A stretch of 64,000 bases of DNA from Reticulascus tulasneorum (GCA_001557505.1 LSAX01000008.1:496001-560000); one strand, 5' to 3'. Shown: positions 1 to 12,398, counted from the first letter of the stretch. The notes: generated by a model from the sequence alone, not told the origin. Numbers and translations: made by a program.

Positions 1-1626
1 GATGATTTTACTTCAAGATCATCACCGGTCAATTGCAGCCTGACATGTAAGATTAAATTCGCTCCTCTCATTGGACTTCCCGCGCGAACCCGCGCGGGCC
101 AATCTTTTTGGCGTCACTAGTGCATGCGGCTGGGACACCCTCACAGGCCGCTTTTGGTTTCCGGAAGCGACGTTCGCCAGTCTAGATCCCTCAAGGCTGA
201 GGCTGAAGTGTCGCAGCTGAACAGTATGATACATGCCTCGAAAGATATTATCAATATTGTTGTAATAAAGGCATACACACCCCTGCGCTCCTGCATTTCT
301 AAGAGGCAAAGTGACACGTTTCTGGGCCAATGGAACAGCCTGCTAATCGAACAGGCCCTCGCTTATCTCTTTGTCGGCCTTGATCGGCCTCTCTATGTAA
401 GGCCTTACACGATACGAAGTACCCCCTGTTTGTTTGCTAGTGTGTGACTTGTGGCGCTGCCCTTGGCCAATGAAAATAGGACAGGAGTACACAGGGTACA
501 AGTTGCTACAGGTAATTTAGTACACAAAAATCATATCCCTGAGTATTTGGTCTAAGACTTCTAAGGGGTTAATAACAGTTTCGTCACTATCATATGTAGA
601 TTCTTGTTAAGAGAGAGGATGGAAAGGGCGCGAACCATGCGGGCCTCTTTCGCAGTCTCGGAGTAATGAACAAACAGGCAACGTAGTGCAGTATCCTCCT
701 GCGTTAAATCCTAGAGGCCTGTGCCGATCGCCTCCTGGACGTAAGGCTGTAGCGCCGGCGACCCGATCCTCAACAGCCAGGGGGTAGCCGTTGACGAGAG
801 GCTTGCTGCGGATGGAGTTGGCTGCGACTTGATCTTGAAGCCGTGGAAAGCCTTGCGGACATGGTCTTGGATGCTGGCGACTAGGTCTTTGGCCAGGCGC
901 AAGACTCCTCCTTGCGACGTGTCCATGCTGTTGTTGCTAAAGCCCATCTCCAAATGCCGGGCGTGTCAGAGGCAGGACCCTTGCTGGTTTTGAAATCACG
1001 TTCCCGAGGGGGGGTTCCTATATACCAGCTCTACTGCAATCTCGTCCGTCGAGAGACTTGCCTGGGCTATCGGAGAACTGGCAGTCTAGGTACGCAGGCG
1101 GCCGCATCACGGCCGCATCACAGCTGGAACGACATCCGACCACACAACCTGGCATCCTTCCAGCTGTCTTTGTTCCTCGGCCTCGGGCGATACCTGTGCA
1201 AAAGTATTCTCCAGCTTTAGTGCGTCAGTTGCGCAGATTCTTTGCTGGAACCCAGCTGTCAGTGCCAAATGCGGCCAGGACTACCATGTGGGCTACGCCT
1301 ACTGCGCGCGCGTGGCACCTCCCGCCACTACTACCCCTGCCGGAGAGGAATACATACTGACCAACCACGAACAGCACTGATATTACAGACCAGGACGGGA
1401 AATATGTCGCCGCAACATGGGTGGATTAACATAAAATACCCATCATAAGATCTTCACTTTCTGGGTCGCCATTTCAAAAGAAATAAAAGACGTTTTTCTT
1501 TATTTTAACACGGGTCTATTAGCAGTCACACCCGTTTAGTACTAAAGCCTATAGTAAGATACGCGCTCGCCGTTATATTCTCACTGCGTGGTGTGTGCGG
1601 GCGGCTCCTGCCTTCACGCTTACAAG
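1..1626. other. gene-free stretch at left edge
   Basis: No open frame here has a recognisable domain, signal peptide or coherent exon chain. The longest frames are about 100 codons and overlap one another on both strands, as chance frames do. A short direct duplication of a 12-nt GC-rich unit lies near 1100-1120. I see no telomere repeat, so the edge is an arbitrary cut. Confidence 0.5.
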
Positions 1627-2334
1627 CTAAAAGAAGAAGTAGATCTTATCGCAAGTATGTCCATCAACGATAGGCCCCCGCGCTCTGTCGTCCTTGAGAC
1701 CCTGAAATCCCCGAAAGCCGTTATTCGCAGCGCTAAGCAACCAGTTACGTTAGTGACGGTAGTTTGAAACAACTCACAGTTTGTTTCACATCCGTAAGCG
1801 GGGCGATATTTGAAAACGTGTGAGTAAGGTGCTCAGGTCTGGAAACACTCACCCAATCCAAGTATAGTCTGGTTCCCAATGCGCATGGCCCGGAATGTTC
1901 CACTCGAAAGTCACGCCCGTGGGGAACGTGCACGTCTGCCTGGAACCCTCCCATTGATGGTAATGCTCTGGTGTAGTGGATCTTTCCACAAGACACCAGT
2001 CGTTACGCGCGGCGTTATAGCCATTTCTTAAGCAATCCTCATCACTCGCGCAGTACTGTCATACAGAAGACTAATGTTAATTTTCCTAATAGATAAATAT
2101 ACCAGAATCAGGTCAACTTACCACCACAACAGAAAGCCAGGTCGGATTAGAATCCTCGGAACCCCAAGGTCTACAGTTTAACAAGTAGAGACCCTCCCGA
2201 GCTCTCTTCGAAACTTTGGCCAGAGCAGGCTCGTCAGATTCAATCTTGGCCGGAACGGCGAAGGCATTTTGAAAAAGAAGAGCCGTGGTGGCAATAAGCT
2301 TCAAGTTAAGCATTATGAATGATTTCTTTGTCAA
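1627..2334 (-). CDS. small secreted six-cysteine protein (173 aa)
   Basis: The gene has three exons, 2334-2122, 2055-1853 and 1732-1627, joined by GTAAGT/ACAG and GTGAGT/TTAG introns; the second intron carries a CTAAC branch site. The 522-nt frame stays open across both junctions. Residues 9-26 form a hydrophobic signal peptide ending in AFA. A Lys-Arg pair at 43-44 looks like a Kex2 site, leaving a mature chain of about 129 residues with Cys at 54, 73, 79, 92, 113 and 166. It is rich in Trp, Tyr and His. I recognise no named family; size, secretion and Cys pattern fit a fungal effector-like or antimicrobial-like small secreted protein. That function is inference only. The splice model is the strongest part of the call. 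Confidence 0.72.
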
Positions 2335-2416
2335 CGACTTGTAAAAATGGTATTTGCTTGCGTGCGGTGTCAGGTTGGATGTGGATGGCGATAGTCACCT
2401 GGGCAGAGAACACAAC

Positions 2417-2424
2417 TATATATA
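2417..2424 (-). promoter_or_regulatory. TATA box of the six-cysteine secreted protein gene
   Basis: An eight-base alternating TA run inside a short palindrome lies 83 nt upstream of the ATG at 2334. The position and sequence fit a fungal TATA element. No experimental support is available. Confidence 0.45.
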
Positions 2425-4410
2425 GTTAGCCGTCTGTCTCGAGGCAGCGAAGCTTGATCTTCAATCAGTCTATTTCCTCTGTAGACATTAGATACATGTC
2501 ATCTTAGCCGCATCATTAACATGTAGAGAGAATATCATCGCTGCGTGTTTATCGTAATAGTTTCGCAGAACTATATGCAGAGGCGGCCGCGTGAACCGTG
2601 ATCCCCACATAATTCTCAGGCATCCATACTAAGTAGTAGTAGAACCTACTGAACACCCTCCCCTATCTAGGGGTGTGGGGGTTGCTGACTGGCTAGTGGC
2701 GTTGGTCTATTGTCGGGCTTATGCAGGAGCAATCGCTGTGGTGTTTCCTGTGGCATGGCAAGGGGGAAGATCCGGCCAAGCCTGAGATGAAGTTAGCACT
2801 ATCCGTAGCAGTGGAGCACCTGAACCAGCTTGTTCGAAAGCTTGTGTCTAAATTATGCTTCGGTCTGGGAGAGGCTGACGTGAGGGAGCGTTAGCCAACA
2901 TGCAAAGCGAAATGTACAAGCAAGATCAGAAGGGCTTACAACGATGTTTAGCTCAGCATCCCCGACTTCCGACTCATTCTCTATCGATTTCACCGTATTG
3001 TTAAGTGTCGTTAAAGTTCTCCGTCATATCGCCTATACAATTTATGTGAGAGAAGCGGTGGGGGTTGATTTAACATCACATGCTTGTCTGACTCAGACTA
3101 TCGTTCCATTCACTGGGCATGGGGAGCGGTACCGCTTTCCCGTCCGCCCCCGGCCCCACTGTCACCCTATTTGAACGGAATCAATTTCCTTCGGAAAACA
3201 TATGGCGTTCTGATCTATTTGAAGTAGTTACTAGCCCCTATTTAGAAGTAAGCTTCGATGAATAGCCATTTTCATATCGTAATGGAAACTTGTCTTGTTG
3301 ACGATGGAGTGAATACGAGGGCCTCCTTTGATGGAGCTCTGCATCTGCATGCATAGAACTAGTACTTGACAAGGCTGAAACCATTCTTAGAACGCTATTC
3401 TAATTCGTCAATCTATAGAGGTTAGGAAGTTGGGCTTCGCCAGCCAGGGCCGCAAGAATACACAGAACGCTCCAAGTCTCGCGGCTAGAGTCTTTTAGTT
3501 CAGAGATATGCTGGAAACCGGCAGATAACCCCTTTTCGATGGGCACTTCACATAAGGTCGAGGCTGTTCTAGACCATAAGCGGCCACCGTGCACGAGGAA
3601 TCCCTTGTTAAGTGGCTCAGCTACCAGGATTTAGAAGACCCCTGGATCTTAAATAAGAAGCTTTGATGGCCACGTACTGCTAAAGGAACACTCGGAGTAA
3701 GTAATAAAGAAACCCTAGCGCTAAGACTCTCTCGGTTGACTGAAGGCGGGCATAAGCTGTTCACCCTCGCGGGCGTAAGCTGTTCCCCTCGTGGGCGGGG
3801 CTAGACTACCCGAAAGGAAAGGAAAGAGAGAATCACTTCTTACGAGCAGCTTCTTATACCCTCGGCCTCAGCTCCCGCTCCAGATTCTGGATCTGGGCCT
3901 GGCGATTATTTGCCTCATCGCCAAACGAGTCACTCGGGTAAATCCACGTAGAACCTGATGACAGCCCTCTCACTCGGACACTAGTTAATTCGACTAACGT
4001 AAGACCTCGGCTTCGGTGAGACGTCTGCTAGTTCTCTAAATGTTCATAATTCGCTAGTATTCGAGTTTGTTATAAGAAACTCAAGCCGCACAGATGACTC
4101 CCTCTACAGCCGATAGTTGGAATTGGAATAAGGCTTAAGTCAAAACGCCCCCATTCCGCCACCCTGCAACTACCAAAAAGCTAGATATACAGGGGTCTAT
4201 ATCTCGACAACCACTTAATATTAACAATCTAGGTTTTAACAGTAAGTTTAGTCTATTACTAAGAGATAGATCCCAAGAGGGGTATAAAATCAGACTGAAA
4301 TTGGCCGAGATATTCAACAGCAAAGACATTTACATAGTAAATCTGTACCTCCCCAACTTTACCAAAGAGAAGAGTAAAAATAAGAATAAAATCCATTATA
4401 ATACTAGGGT
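2425..4410. other. gene-free stretch
   Basis: No supported gene. Frames are short and composition is mixed, becoming AT-rich after about 4080 towards the LysM relic. A short tandem repeat lies at 3746-3790 and is listed separately. Confidence 0.45.
3746..3790. repeat. two-copy tandem repeat, unit 22-23 bp
   Basis: The unit at 3746-3768 is followed directly by a near-identical unit at 3769-3790, and a third partial start follows. The shared core contains TAAGCTGTTC. No function is apparent. Confidence 0.7.
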
Positions 4411-4412
4411 CA

Positions 4413-5172
4413 AAGCAAGGCTCTGGAATTATAATCCCGGGCTCATGGCAGACTGCAGCGGACTCAAGGCTAGCTATTGCGTCTGCGTTGATGGAGAGGG
4501 AACGGGGACTCAGGTGCCTTCCTCTACAACTAGATCTGTCTCTCCCAGTATGCTTTCTTCGACACGTGCGAGTAGCGCGTCGTCTTTGAACAGTGTGACG
4601 ACGACTTCACGAGCAGCAACGACCTCTTCGCAAGTGACAGCGCCTACTTCGCGAGTGACAACACCCACATCGCATGTGGCAACATCCACATCGCGAGTGA
4701 CATGGCCTACGCCCACTCCTACTCAGGTACGCTTTCTTTACACAGCTTTATTATCATCTTCCTTTAATTATTTCTTTCTCTAACCCGTGCTTCTCCCTCA
4801 CAGGCCGGCATGGCTTCTACTTGCTCGTGGTTCTACCTCGTTCGACAGGGCGACACCTGTTGGGACATTAGCCAGGTGGCGGTCATCGCGCTTACGACAC
4901 TCTACTCGCTCAACCCAGCCGTCAACCAGTGCGCCTCCCTCATCTCCGGGTCTTACATCTGCTTGGCCACCAGCGGCGCGACGCCTACGACTATCACGTC
5001 TGGGCCGCCGGTAAACCCTACGCCGCAGCCCGTGCAGGTACGTGCCAAAAACCACCGATACGTGAAAGATTTCCATCATGTCTCCCTTCGATTTGGCTTA
5101 GTTCACGACAATACCTCTACGTTCTACGACGAGAATTAGACCTAACAAAGTGCGTAGGATGCTTCCACGTAG
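4413..5172 (+). pseudogene. LysM-domain protein remnant
   Basis: Spliced segments are about 4413-4726, 4804-5037 and 5158-5172, with good GTACGC/ACAG and GTACGT/GTAG junctions. The first segment begins with the C-terminal end of a LysM repeat (the WN..PG....DCSGL pattern) followed by a Ser/Thr-rich linker. The second encodes a complete LysM repeat, from WFYLVRQGDTCW to GSYICLA, the chitin/peptidoglycan-binding fold used by secreted fungal effectors. No signal peptide or N-terminal half of the first repeat can be found upstream; that DNA is AT-rich. The third exon stops after four codons, where family members normally continue into another repeat. An ATG at 4445 could give a short protein without a signal peptide. 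The most likely reading is a gene broken at both ends, though a misassembled 5' end is possible. Confidence 0.68.
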
Positions 5173-6122
5173 AAGTAATATGCGATGTATATCAATATAA
5201 TCTCAGATGAGTAGTAAGGTCATGCACCCACCAGCCCCCTAAGTTGTTCATAAATTATTGTCGCGTAAAACGTGCATCATATGATTGGCGAAATAGACTG
5301 TAATTCAAAGAATGATTCCCTGCTAGATTTTTGGAAATACAAGCTCCTTCCAGATGGGTTTGAGGCGCTACTGTTGGGCATCCTCCTGTCTAAGCGTGAC
5401 AGTAATAGCTAGCATACGCGACAGTAAAGTCCATGGGCGTGACGGAGTGGGGATGTTTGGACTTCAGGTACTTAAAGCCTCTGCAGATCGTCTGAGTGAT
5501 TAGTGGTCTTCCCCGGCGGTGATGTGCGGACTCACTTTTGGCCCCCGGTTCTGAAGAGGATCGAGGTTGAAACTGAACACAGGAAGAAATTTAACTAACG
5601 TCCCACTTAGAGCTACCGTCTTTACTTGGTGCTGTAAAAGAACGCTGGGAATGTTAAAACTAATAATGCGGCATCAATGGCATCAATGTTGCTCTTGGTA
5701 TCGATTATCCGATATAGCTAATTTTGTATGTTATACAATCAACTTGATTGACGATAATCGCACACCGTTCAAAAACAGAAGGTTGCCTGATTTCCCGCGC
5801 CTACTAATAATTGATACTACTAGGTAGTAATTAACTGGCCCACCGGTCCGGAAATGGATACCAAACTCCACCCCCTGGTCTGGATGGGATCCCCCCTAAT
5901 TATTGGTACGAGCGCTTGCTTGGCTGCAATCTCGCTTGCTATGCTGAAGTTCTTCCTCGTAACAGGCTGCAGTTCTTTTCCGATAAATCCTTCATGACGG
6001 CGCAGCAAAGCACCATGATACTTTCTTTCATATCCCATTTCATTCTCTGTTGCATTTATTAACCATACACTCGCTTTGTTTTGTAAGATTGGTTCTGATT
6101 TTGTCTCTCGGCTTGCCCCAAT
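5173..6122. other. intergenic, upstream of GH76 gene
   Basis: No supported gene. The stretch carries the promoter region of the downstream GH76 gene; the last 100 bases are T/C-rich, as is common before fungal start codons. Confidence 0.45.
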
Positions 6123-7626
6123 ATGTCCTTCTCTCTCATTCGGGGCGTCACGGCAGCCGTCCTCGTTCTCGGGGGGAGCGTGCCCGTGGTACTCGCGCAA
6201 TACAAAACCGATACCCGCGAGAACATTCTCGCATCCGCAAGCCTCCTCGCCGATGATCTGATGGCGTTGTATAAAGGCAACCAGTCGGGCGAAGTCCCAG
6301 GCCTTTGGCCTACCCAACCGATTGGCGACTATTATTGGTGGTCAAGCGGCGCCATGATGGGCACGTACATTGACTATTGGCACTTCACTGGCGACTCCAG
6401 GTATAACCAAGTCGTCATGGAGGGCATCCTACATCAAGTCGGCGACAATGCCAACTTCATGCCCCTCAACCAGACTGCCTCAATGGCAAACGATGATCAG
6501 TGTATCTGGGCTCTCTCGGCCATGTCCGCTGCTGAGAATGGGTTTCCGGATCCCCCAGCAGACCAGCCTCAATGGCTCACGCTCGCCCAGAATACCTTCG
6601 ACACGCAGACCCAAAGAATTGATGAGACTTGCAACGGAGGCTTGCGGTGGTCGATTATTCCGTCTAACAGCGGCTACTCATACAAGAATAGTGTGTCGGC
6701 CCCCAGACGTAGACTGTAGTAACGAGGCCGCTAATGTGTATAGCCTTATCCAACGGATGTTTCATCAACCTGGGAGCACGTCTTGCCAGGTATACCGGTA
6801 ACGCAATGTACATCGACCATGTTGAGGCGGCATGGGATTGGCTTTCTAGCGTAGGATATATCGACAATGAAAACTGGCGCGTCTATGACGGTGCCGACAT
6901 CGAAACCAACTGCACCACTATAAATAGGGCAACCTTTTCAATCAACTACGCGATTCTGATCCAGGGGGCAGCATTCATGTACAATACCGTAAGTTCTCTC
7001 CAGGTTACACCCATGCTTTCCGCCCATCACTAACTTGTCTCCAGACCAACGGTTCGGAAATTTGGCGCGAACGTGTCCAAAAGCTCAGCGAGAGGCTACT
7101 CGAAGAGTTATTCACAGATAGCATCGCCGTCGAAATCGCCTGCGAGAGCCATAGCACATGCACCACCGATATGCATTTTTTCAAAGGCCTCACTCACAGC
7201 TGGCTATCTGTCGTTACGCAGCTGGCTCCTTTCACCGCCGACAGTATTCTTCCAATCCTTCGCCGATCCGCCCAGGCAGCGGCTGATCAGTGTACGGGCG
7301 GCAGTTCCGGCCGCCAATGCGGCTTCTATTGGAGCGAGGGCAATTTCGTCGACCCTGAGAATGAAGGTTCGAGCGGTGCTGGCGAGCAGATGAGCGTTCT
7401 AGCCGCGGTATCCAGTCTACTCATCACTGAGTCGGATCCACCAACCACGGAGTCATCGCCGAATCCATCACCAACCGACCCTGACGAGAATCCAAGTAAT
7501 CCCGATGAAGGGCCAGGGGGTCAGAGCACGGAGAAGCCCGATTCGATGGCAAGCCGCCCTGCAGCGGAAACTCTTCCGCTTCTGGTCATGATCACAGCCG
7601 CAATGGCGTGGAGCTGGATAAGGTAA
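6123..7626 (+). CDS. GH76 family alpha-1,6-mannanase, GPI-anchored (Dfg5/Dcw1-like)
   Basis: Three exons, 6123-6690, 6744-6988 and 7045-7626, give 464 aa. The first intron (53 nt, GTGTGT...TATAG) restores the conserved YKNT.SNG segment, and the second has a CTAAC branch site. Residues 1-25 are a signal peptide. The adjacent Asp pair in NDDQ, at residues 124-125, matches the GH76 catalytic Asp-Asp. The C-terminus is a Ser/Thr/Pro-rich stalk followed by a hydrophobic tail of about 17 residues, as in GPI-anchored wall enzymes. Fungal GH76 proteins of the Dfg5 type act at the plasma membrane or wall and are thought to transglycosylate GPI mannoproteins onto wall glucan. Length is normal for the family and I see no defect. 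Confidence 0.9.
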
Positions 7627-8008
7627 TAGTTCGCAAGATATCTCGATAAGTTTACGATGGACGCTCAGCCCGTGCTCTCCTAAGCGCGCCGCTTTAAGCT
7701 GTGGAGAAGGGGCCATTTGGAGTGAGCTAGAGGTCGTAGAGTGCCACTTAGGGTGATCAGGGTGACCGGGGTAATACGGATGATTAACAGAGGCTTTGAA
7801 TTGTATTATGCGAAAAGATCATCTTTCTAGAGCGACAGAAGAAAGAGAATGTATTAAATAAAGTCTTCAGAACCGGTTAAATAGTAATCCAGCGAGACAC
7901 TCAAGGGTATCTTAAACAACACAGGCAGCCGCCAAACCAGCTTACCAGAATCAGCTCATCACCATAAGGTGCATTCCCGTTATTTCTCTAACCGTCACTC
8001 CTCTCGTT
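7627..8008. other. intergenic between convergent loci
   Basis: It lies between the 3' ends of the GH76 gene and the HET remnant. I see no gene or repeat in it. Confidence 0.5.
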
Positions 8009-9400
8009 TTAAGCAAAACACACTTCTTGCCATTTCATGCTGGCCGAGTCCGCCTCGATCTGCGCGAAGGCTTGACCATTCATCAGGTGGCTAATGTAAC
8101 AATTTCCGATAATGATATAGTAGCGTCCCTGAGGTCGAACGACGAGGGGTGTCAGACATCCTGGAATACAGATAATCACATCACCAACGGTGGTTGCAGC
8201 AGGGCATTTCCCTACAAGACCGCCTGCGATAGCAAAAGGCCGCATACCAACGTTCACATCACTCAACACGTCGAACATATCCTGGCTGTGGTCGATCTCT
8301 TCCAGTGAAAACTCAAAATCATAGTTCCAATTAGAACGTGCCCATGAACCTTCCGACCCAAGAAAAATGTTCTTCGAAAAGAGTCTTTGTAGGGGTCATC
8401 CTCAGCCGCGGATCCATCCACAGGGCAAACAATGTGAGGGTGTGTGAGGCCCTGTCCTTTACAGCGCGCTCAACGTAGTCGCTTAGGCCTTCGTCGCGCA
8501 GGTCTAACTCTTCCCCACAAACTACCAAAGCCATGGCAAGGAATAACTGAGTTGCTCGATACTAAAAGATTCGAAAATCGCGGCCCTCCGGCAGAAGATG
8601 TGTCCCATTTTGATCTGAGAATAAAACTCTGCAGAATACTTGCCGCCAAGGTACGGATGTCGACCCTGTTGAGTAAATATCAGCGCAGAAGTCGGCCGAC
8701 TCCCTCACGGTCCACTGTCAAGGATCACCGAGTGCGACGACTGGATCAACGTGCAGCACCCGAGATGTCATTGTCCTTAAATCACCCGAGAAACTGTCTT
8801 CTGACTCTCGAAACGTTGTATTATACCAGCACGATGGGTAGCCACTGTCCAAGACTGGACCATTGAACGCGGTTGGAGACATCAGGAGCCCAACTTGGTA
8901 GTCCATGTGAAGAATCATCTGGGCGAGCCGCAGTGCCCGAAAAGCTGAGGAGCCTGAGCTCGCCCTTTTGAACGGCCACATCTCTGACGAGTGATGCATA
9001 TACCTGGCCGACTGGGAAATTGTAGTCGACTGTCACGTCTATCAGATTGGTTACATTGGCCCCTAGAAATGCGTAGACCTTGTCCCGAGGATCCGTACAC
9101 TGCTTTGACAATCCGATGGTCACGAAGTGCTCTATGGAGTACCGAAATCTTTCTAGGTAGGGCCCGGGCTCGACCGAGGCAAGGTGATTGTACGTCGGAG
9201 TATATATGGTGGCAATAACCGTGGTACCATCTGAAGCCGTTTCGCAGAAATTCAGGGTTTTCATGATCACTTGAGAATCGCTCTGAGAGCTGCAATGCAA
9301 CACAGTAACTGCCACAGTGCTCCAAGATTCTGCGGGAATATCTTGCTCAGGGCTGTATGGCGAGCGTGGTTTCCACCTGCAAGCTGTTTCGCGGATATCT
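8009..9400 (-). pseudogene. HET-domain (heterokaryon incompatibility) gene remnant, 5'-truncated
   Basis: The frame at 9315-8821 carries the hallmark CTDPRDKVYAFLG segment, then the VDY...VYASLVRDV and GLPSWAPD patterns that follow the HET domain in large HET proteins. Near 8820-8880 the homology moves to another frame (a YN..FRESEDSFSGDLR-like segment). The conserved C-terminal piece, GDVIICIPG...LVVRPQG..Y.IIGNCY, lies at 8278-8009. The N-terminal HET motifs (a WG motif and a W.DA.CI.Q motif) are not found within 700 bp upstream. Missing start, frame change and stops make this a decayed copy. HET proteins normally trigger cell death after fusion of incompatible hyphae. The boundaries are approximate. 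Confidence 0.72.
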
Positions 9401-10031
9401 GCAACAATGATATAAGCATTTCTTAAACACTTGTTATTTCGTATTTAAGTCCAATTACATACATGCCCGTCTATTTGTTATAGACTTCGACTATTAGAAG
9501 GTATTGCTAGTTTAGAGATGGGCAATAACCTAAAACAAATAACAAATGCCTTGGTTATCATATTATCAGCACGCACTTGGATGTCAGTAAAGACCTGGAC
9601 AGCAAGAGTCACTTGCAGTCTACAGAGATAATAAAACCCCCCTCTCCCGCATCCTCTACCTCGTCTGATACTCAAGTTGCCGCAGTCCAGATGCACCAAG
9701 AATTGCATCGTAATTAGCCTTGTAGTGTTCAGCATTCATTTTGTTCCTCAAAAGTTGACCGCCACCAATATCCTATATTGTGGCGCCAGTCATCGCCTTA
9801 GGCATGAATTCTAATGATAAAATTCCTGAACTGATGCACAGCCGCGGGCGCTACAGATTAGTTGCTGCCCAATTAGCAAACTGTTCAAGGCAGGGACCTA
9901 GTTGGGAGGATTTGGGGTGGCGCAGCCTAGGCTGCCTCCTAACAATATGTTTCATACAATCATCAAGATTTCTCAACTTTCCATCTTCAGTACGCGCTTT
10001 TCGAGAACTCAACAACATCGAAAAGATTGAA
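9401..10031. other. intergenic between the HET remnant and the tetraspan gene
   Basis: The stretch serves as 5' flank for the gene at 10032. An open frame continues in-frame upstream to 9780 but has no coding character, so I read it as leader sequence. Confidence 0.4.
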
Positions 10032-10627
10032 ATGGATAACAGAAACGACTTCAGCCAGCCAAGCATCGGCTACGTGCTCCTGACTCGGGCCTGGCTCTTC
10101 CAGGCCATTGTGGCCGGGCCGACGTTCGTGGTGCTCGGGCTCTTAGCTATTTTCAACCTCTACGAAACATACGACACCACTTACGACTTTGTGACGCATC
10201 TGTGCACGGCGATCATGGCGGCGGGCATTATATTTATCGTGCTGGTGCAGAAAAAGCTTCCGTCGGCCAGCAAGAAGTTGACACTGCATTTTGAAATCAG
10301 CAAATCTGTGCTGGCAACCGGGCTATGGATCTGGCTGATGGCCGACGCAATCTGTGGGCCGAACAGTCATCGTGGCTATTACACTGGATGGACGAGGAGG
10401 GTCGTGGCGAGCTCCATTTCCGTCGTCTTACTCTTGTGAGTCTGCAGGAAAATTGCGGTCGATCAAATAGAACTTTACTTGCTAACTCTTGCTATAGTAT
10501 CCTATTTTATCCGACAGTAATATATACGGCTCGAAATGAAACCAAGCTTCTGGCAGGACACGGCAGTGGTGGAGAGAGACAGGACGCTGACGAGACGGCC
10601 CCTTTGCTGCGTCATCCTGATGCTTGA
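10032..10627 (+). CDS. small four-TM membrane protein (177 aa), function unknown
   Basis: Two exons, 10032-10435 and 10498-10627. The intron begins GTGAGT, has a GCTAAC branch site and ends TATAG; the junction keeps the frame. The ATG at 10032 (context GAAATGG) is preferred over an upstream in-frame ATG at 9780 because the intervening 84 codons look non-coding. Hydrophobic segments fall at about 22-42, 55-73, 88-106 and 121-142, the last crossing the splice site. The hydrophilic tail ends with an acidic dileucine-type ETAPLL motif of the kind used for vacuolar or endosomal sorting. The four-helix layout is MARVEL-like, but I cannot assign it to a named family. Confidence 0.7.
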
Positions 10628-12398
10628 GATGAGGACCGGCTGCGCTGGTTCGTTGAAACGTGACTGCTTGAGATATTTGGGGCTCCTCTTGTAGCTGATT
10701 TGCCGTCCTCAGTCGCCAAGACAACGGTTTTGATATGTTTGGCCAGCGACGGTGTACTACAAAACCTTTCTGCCTCACAATACTATGGGTTTTGACGCTT
10801 CTTTACTCCCGGCACAGTATTACACCAGGCAGTTATTAGGTTCTCTGCTCACTTTTCAAGATCACTCTTCAATATAAGGCTGCCCAGATGGGACGATGCC
10901 ACGTTTACTTCCGTATAAGATAGTGAGACACCATGATTCCTTATGTTCATGGAACACGCCGATTCCTAAGATCTGCAAGTGACATGCGGCTCTCTCTCTC
11001 TTTGTAGGAACAGAGAACAGCCTGCTATCTCTAGCCCTGCTTGGTGATATACGAGCAAAATGGCAATTTACAAGAAGCTGAGCGACTTAGAAGTGAACAT
11101 CTATCGCGAATGAATCTTGCATGAAGCTCGATGCGACACACAGTGGAACCCACAGGGGCGTCTTACACTCGGCCGATAGCTGACATCCCGGACGGCGCTT
11201 GGGGTAGCTGCAATGTGGATCCCAGCAGCAAACCCAGAAAAGTATTGACTACCCGTAGATCGGGTGAACGTCCTCCTCCCATACACCTGGGGAAGTGACA
11301 AGACTGCTCTTGATCATGTGAGACTAAGATGATGGTAGAATATCGGGACAAAAAAGCCCTACACAGAGGATTGATAACCTACGATACCTTAGCCGTACAT
11401 GCGGTAGTGTAAGGAACGGGCTAGTGTTTCTGGAGAACGCTGTGCTGGCCAAGCTTGGCGACTGTTGGATTGCCAAATCCCTGATCCAGGCGAAGTCACT
11501 AGTATCAGTGTCGTCGCCGCAACCGTTTGGCAGATGGTTGTGGAAAGAAAGCTGGAATCCAATCGGGGCTCATCCACAAGTCTCCTGCTTTGTTGGCGCA
11601 CGACGTGTATGAGTCTGTAAATTGATGGGCCAATCTGTTGCCGCTGTCCTTACGTTACAGATTACCGGTTCCCACGATTACCAGGTTAACAAGGATACGT
11701 CCACTAATCTAAGCGAGCACACTTTGCGCCACACACACAGATTGAACAACATATCCCATGTCATGACCCTTGCCCTCCCACGATCGAGCGACCGCACTCC
11801 ATTTTATCGATCCAGCATGATGGCTTTGAGAATCAGATCTCCTTTGGTATCGCAATGTGACATCTGTTTCCTACTCTGGCCTAGTCGAACTAGGATGAAA
11901 CGCGTTGCTGGTACCAGAACCGAGATCACCGCATCTGACATGGGTAAAAGCCAATGCGTTCAATCCCCTGGTTACCTGAAGTGCGCATGTCCCTTCGCGT
12001 TTCCGTGCCTCCGCAAAGCCCAAGACACTTCTAGCGTTCTATCTCGCCTAGCTTTTTTACGAATAAAACAGCCTAGTCCTCGTGTCGTCAATAGTTTCTC
12101 TAAAGCAGGGTGACAAGGAGGTCTCGCGACCGGGGAGATACGCCACCAGCGCCGACTCTGTCTGCCCAGCCCGCTTCGAGGCTGGATTCGCGCACATATG
12201 CTTAGGTGTGCATGTAAGTCGAGTCAGAAAAGCCCTTCATGCTTTACTATGAGTGGCCTTTTCGCCTGCATCTCTAAGCATGGCGGGCTGGCCCAGGGCT
12301 GACCGCTGCAACACACGATCTTCAATCACAAGTTCATAGCATAATATCGTATTCTCCTAATGCAACTAGTATCAAGTAATTGGCTCCTTTAGCCCTCC
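10628..12398. other. gene-free stretch with a possible HET scrap
   Basis: No supported gene. A short plus-strand segment at 11233-11312 resembles the start of a HET domain and is listed separately. The rest shows only short chance frames. Confidence 0.4.
11233..11312 (+). pseudogene. possible HET-domain scrap
   Basis: One short frame reads DRVNVLLPYTWGSDKTALDH, resembling the LSYTWG motif near the start of HET domains, then meets a stop. Nothing before or after extends the match. It could be chance; I keep it because three other HET loci lie nearby. Confidence 0.25.

Noticed and set aside
9780..10031. N-terminal extension of the tetraspan protein from an upstream ATG
   Set aside because: The 84 codons have no hydrophobic or conserved character and look like 5' leader.
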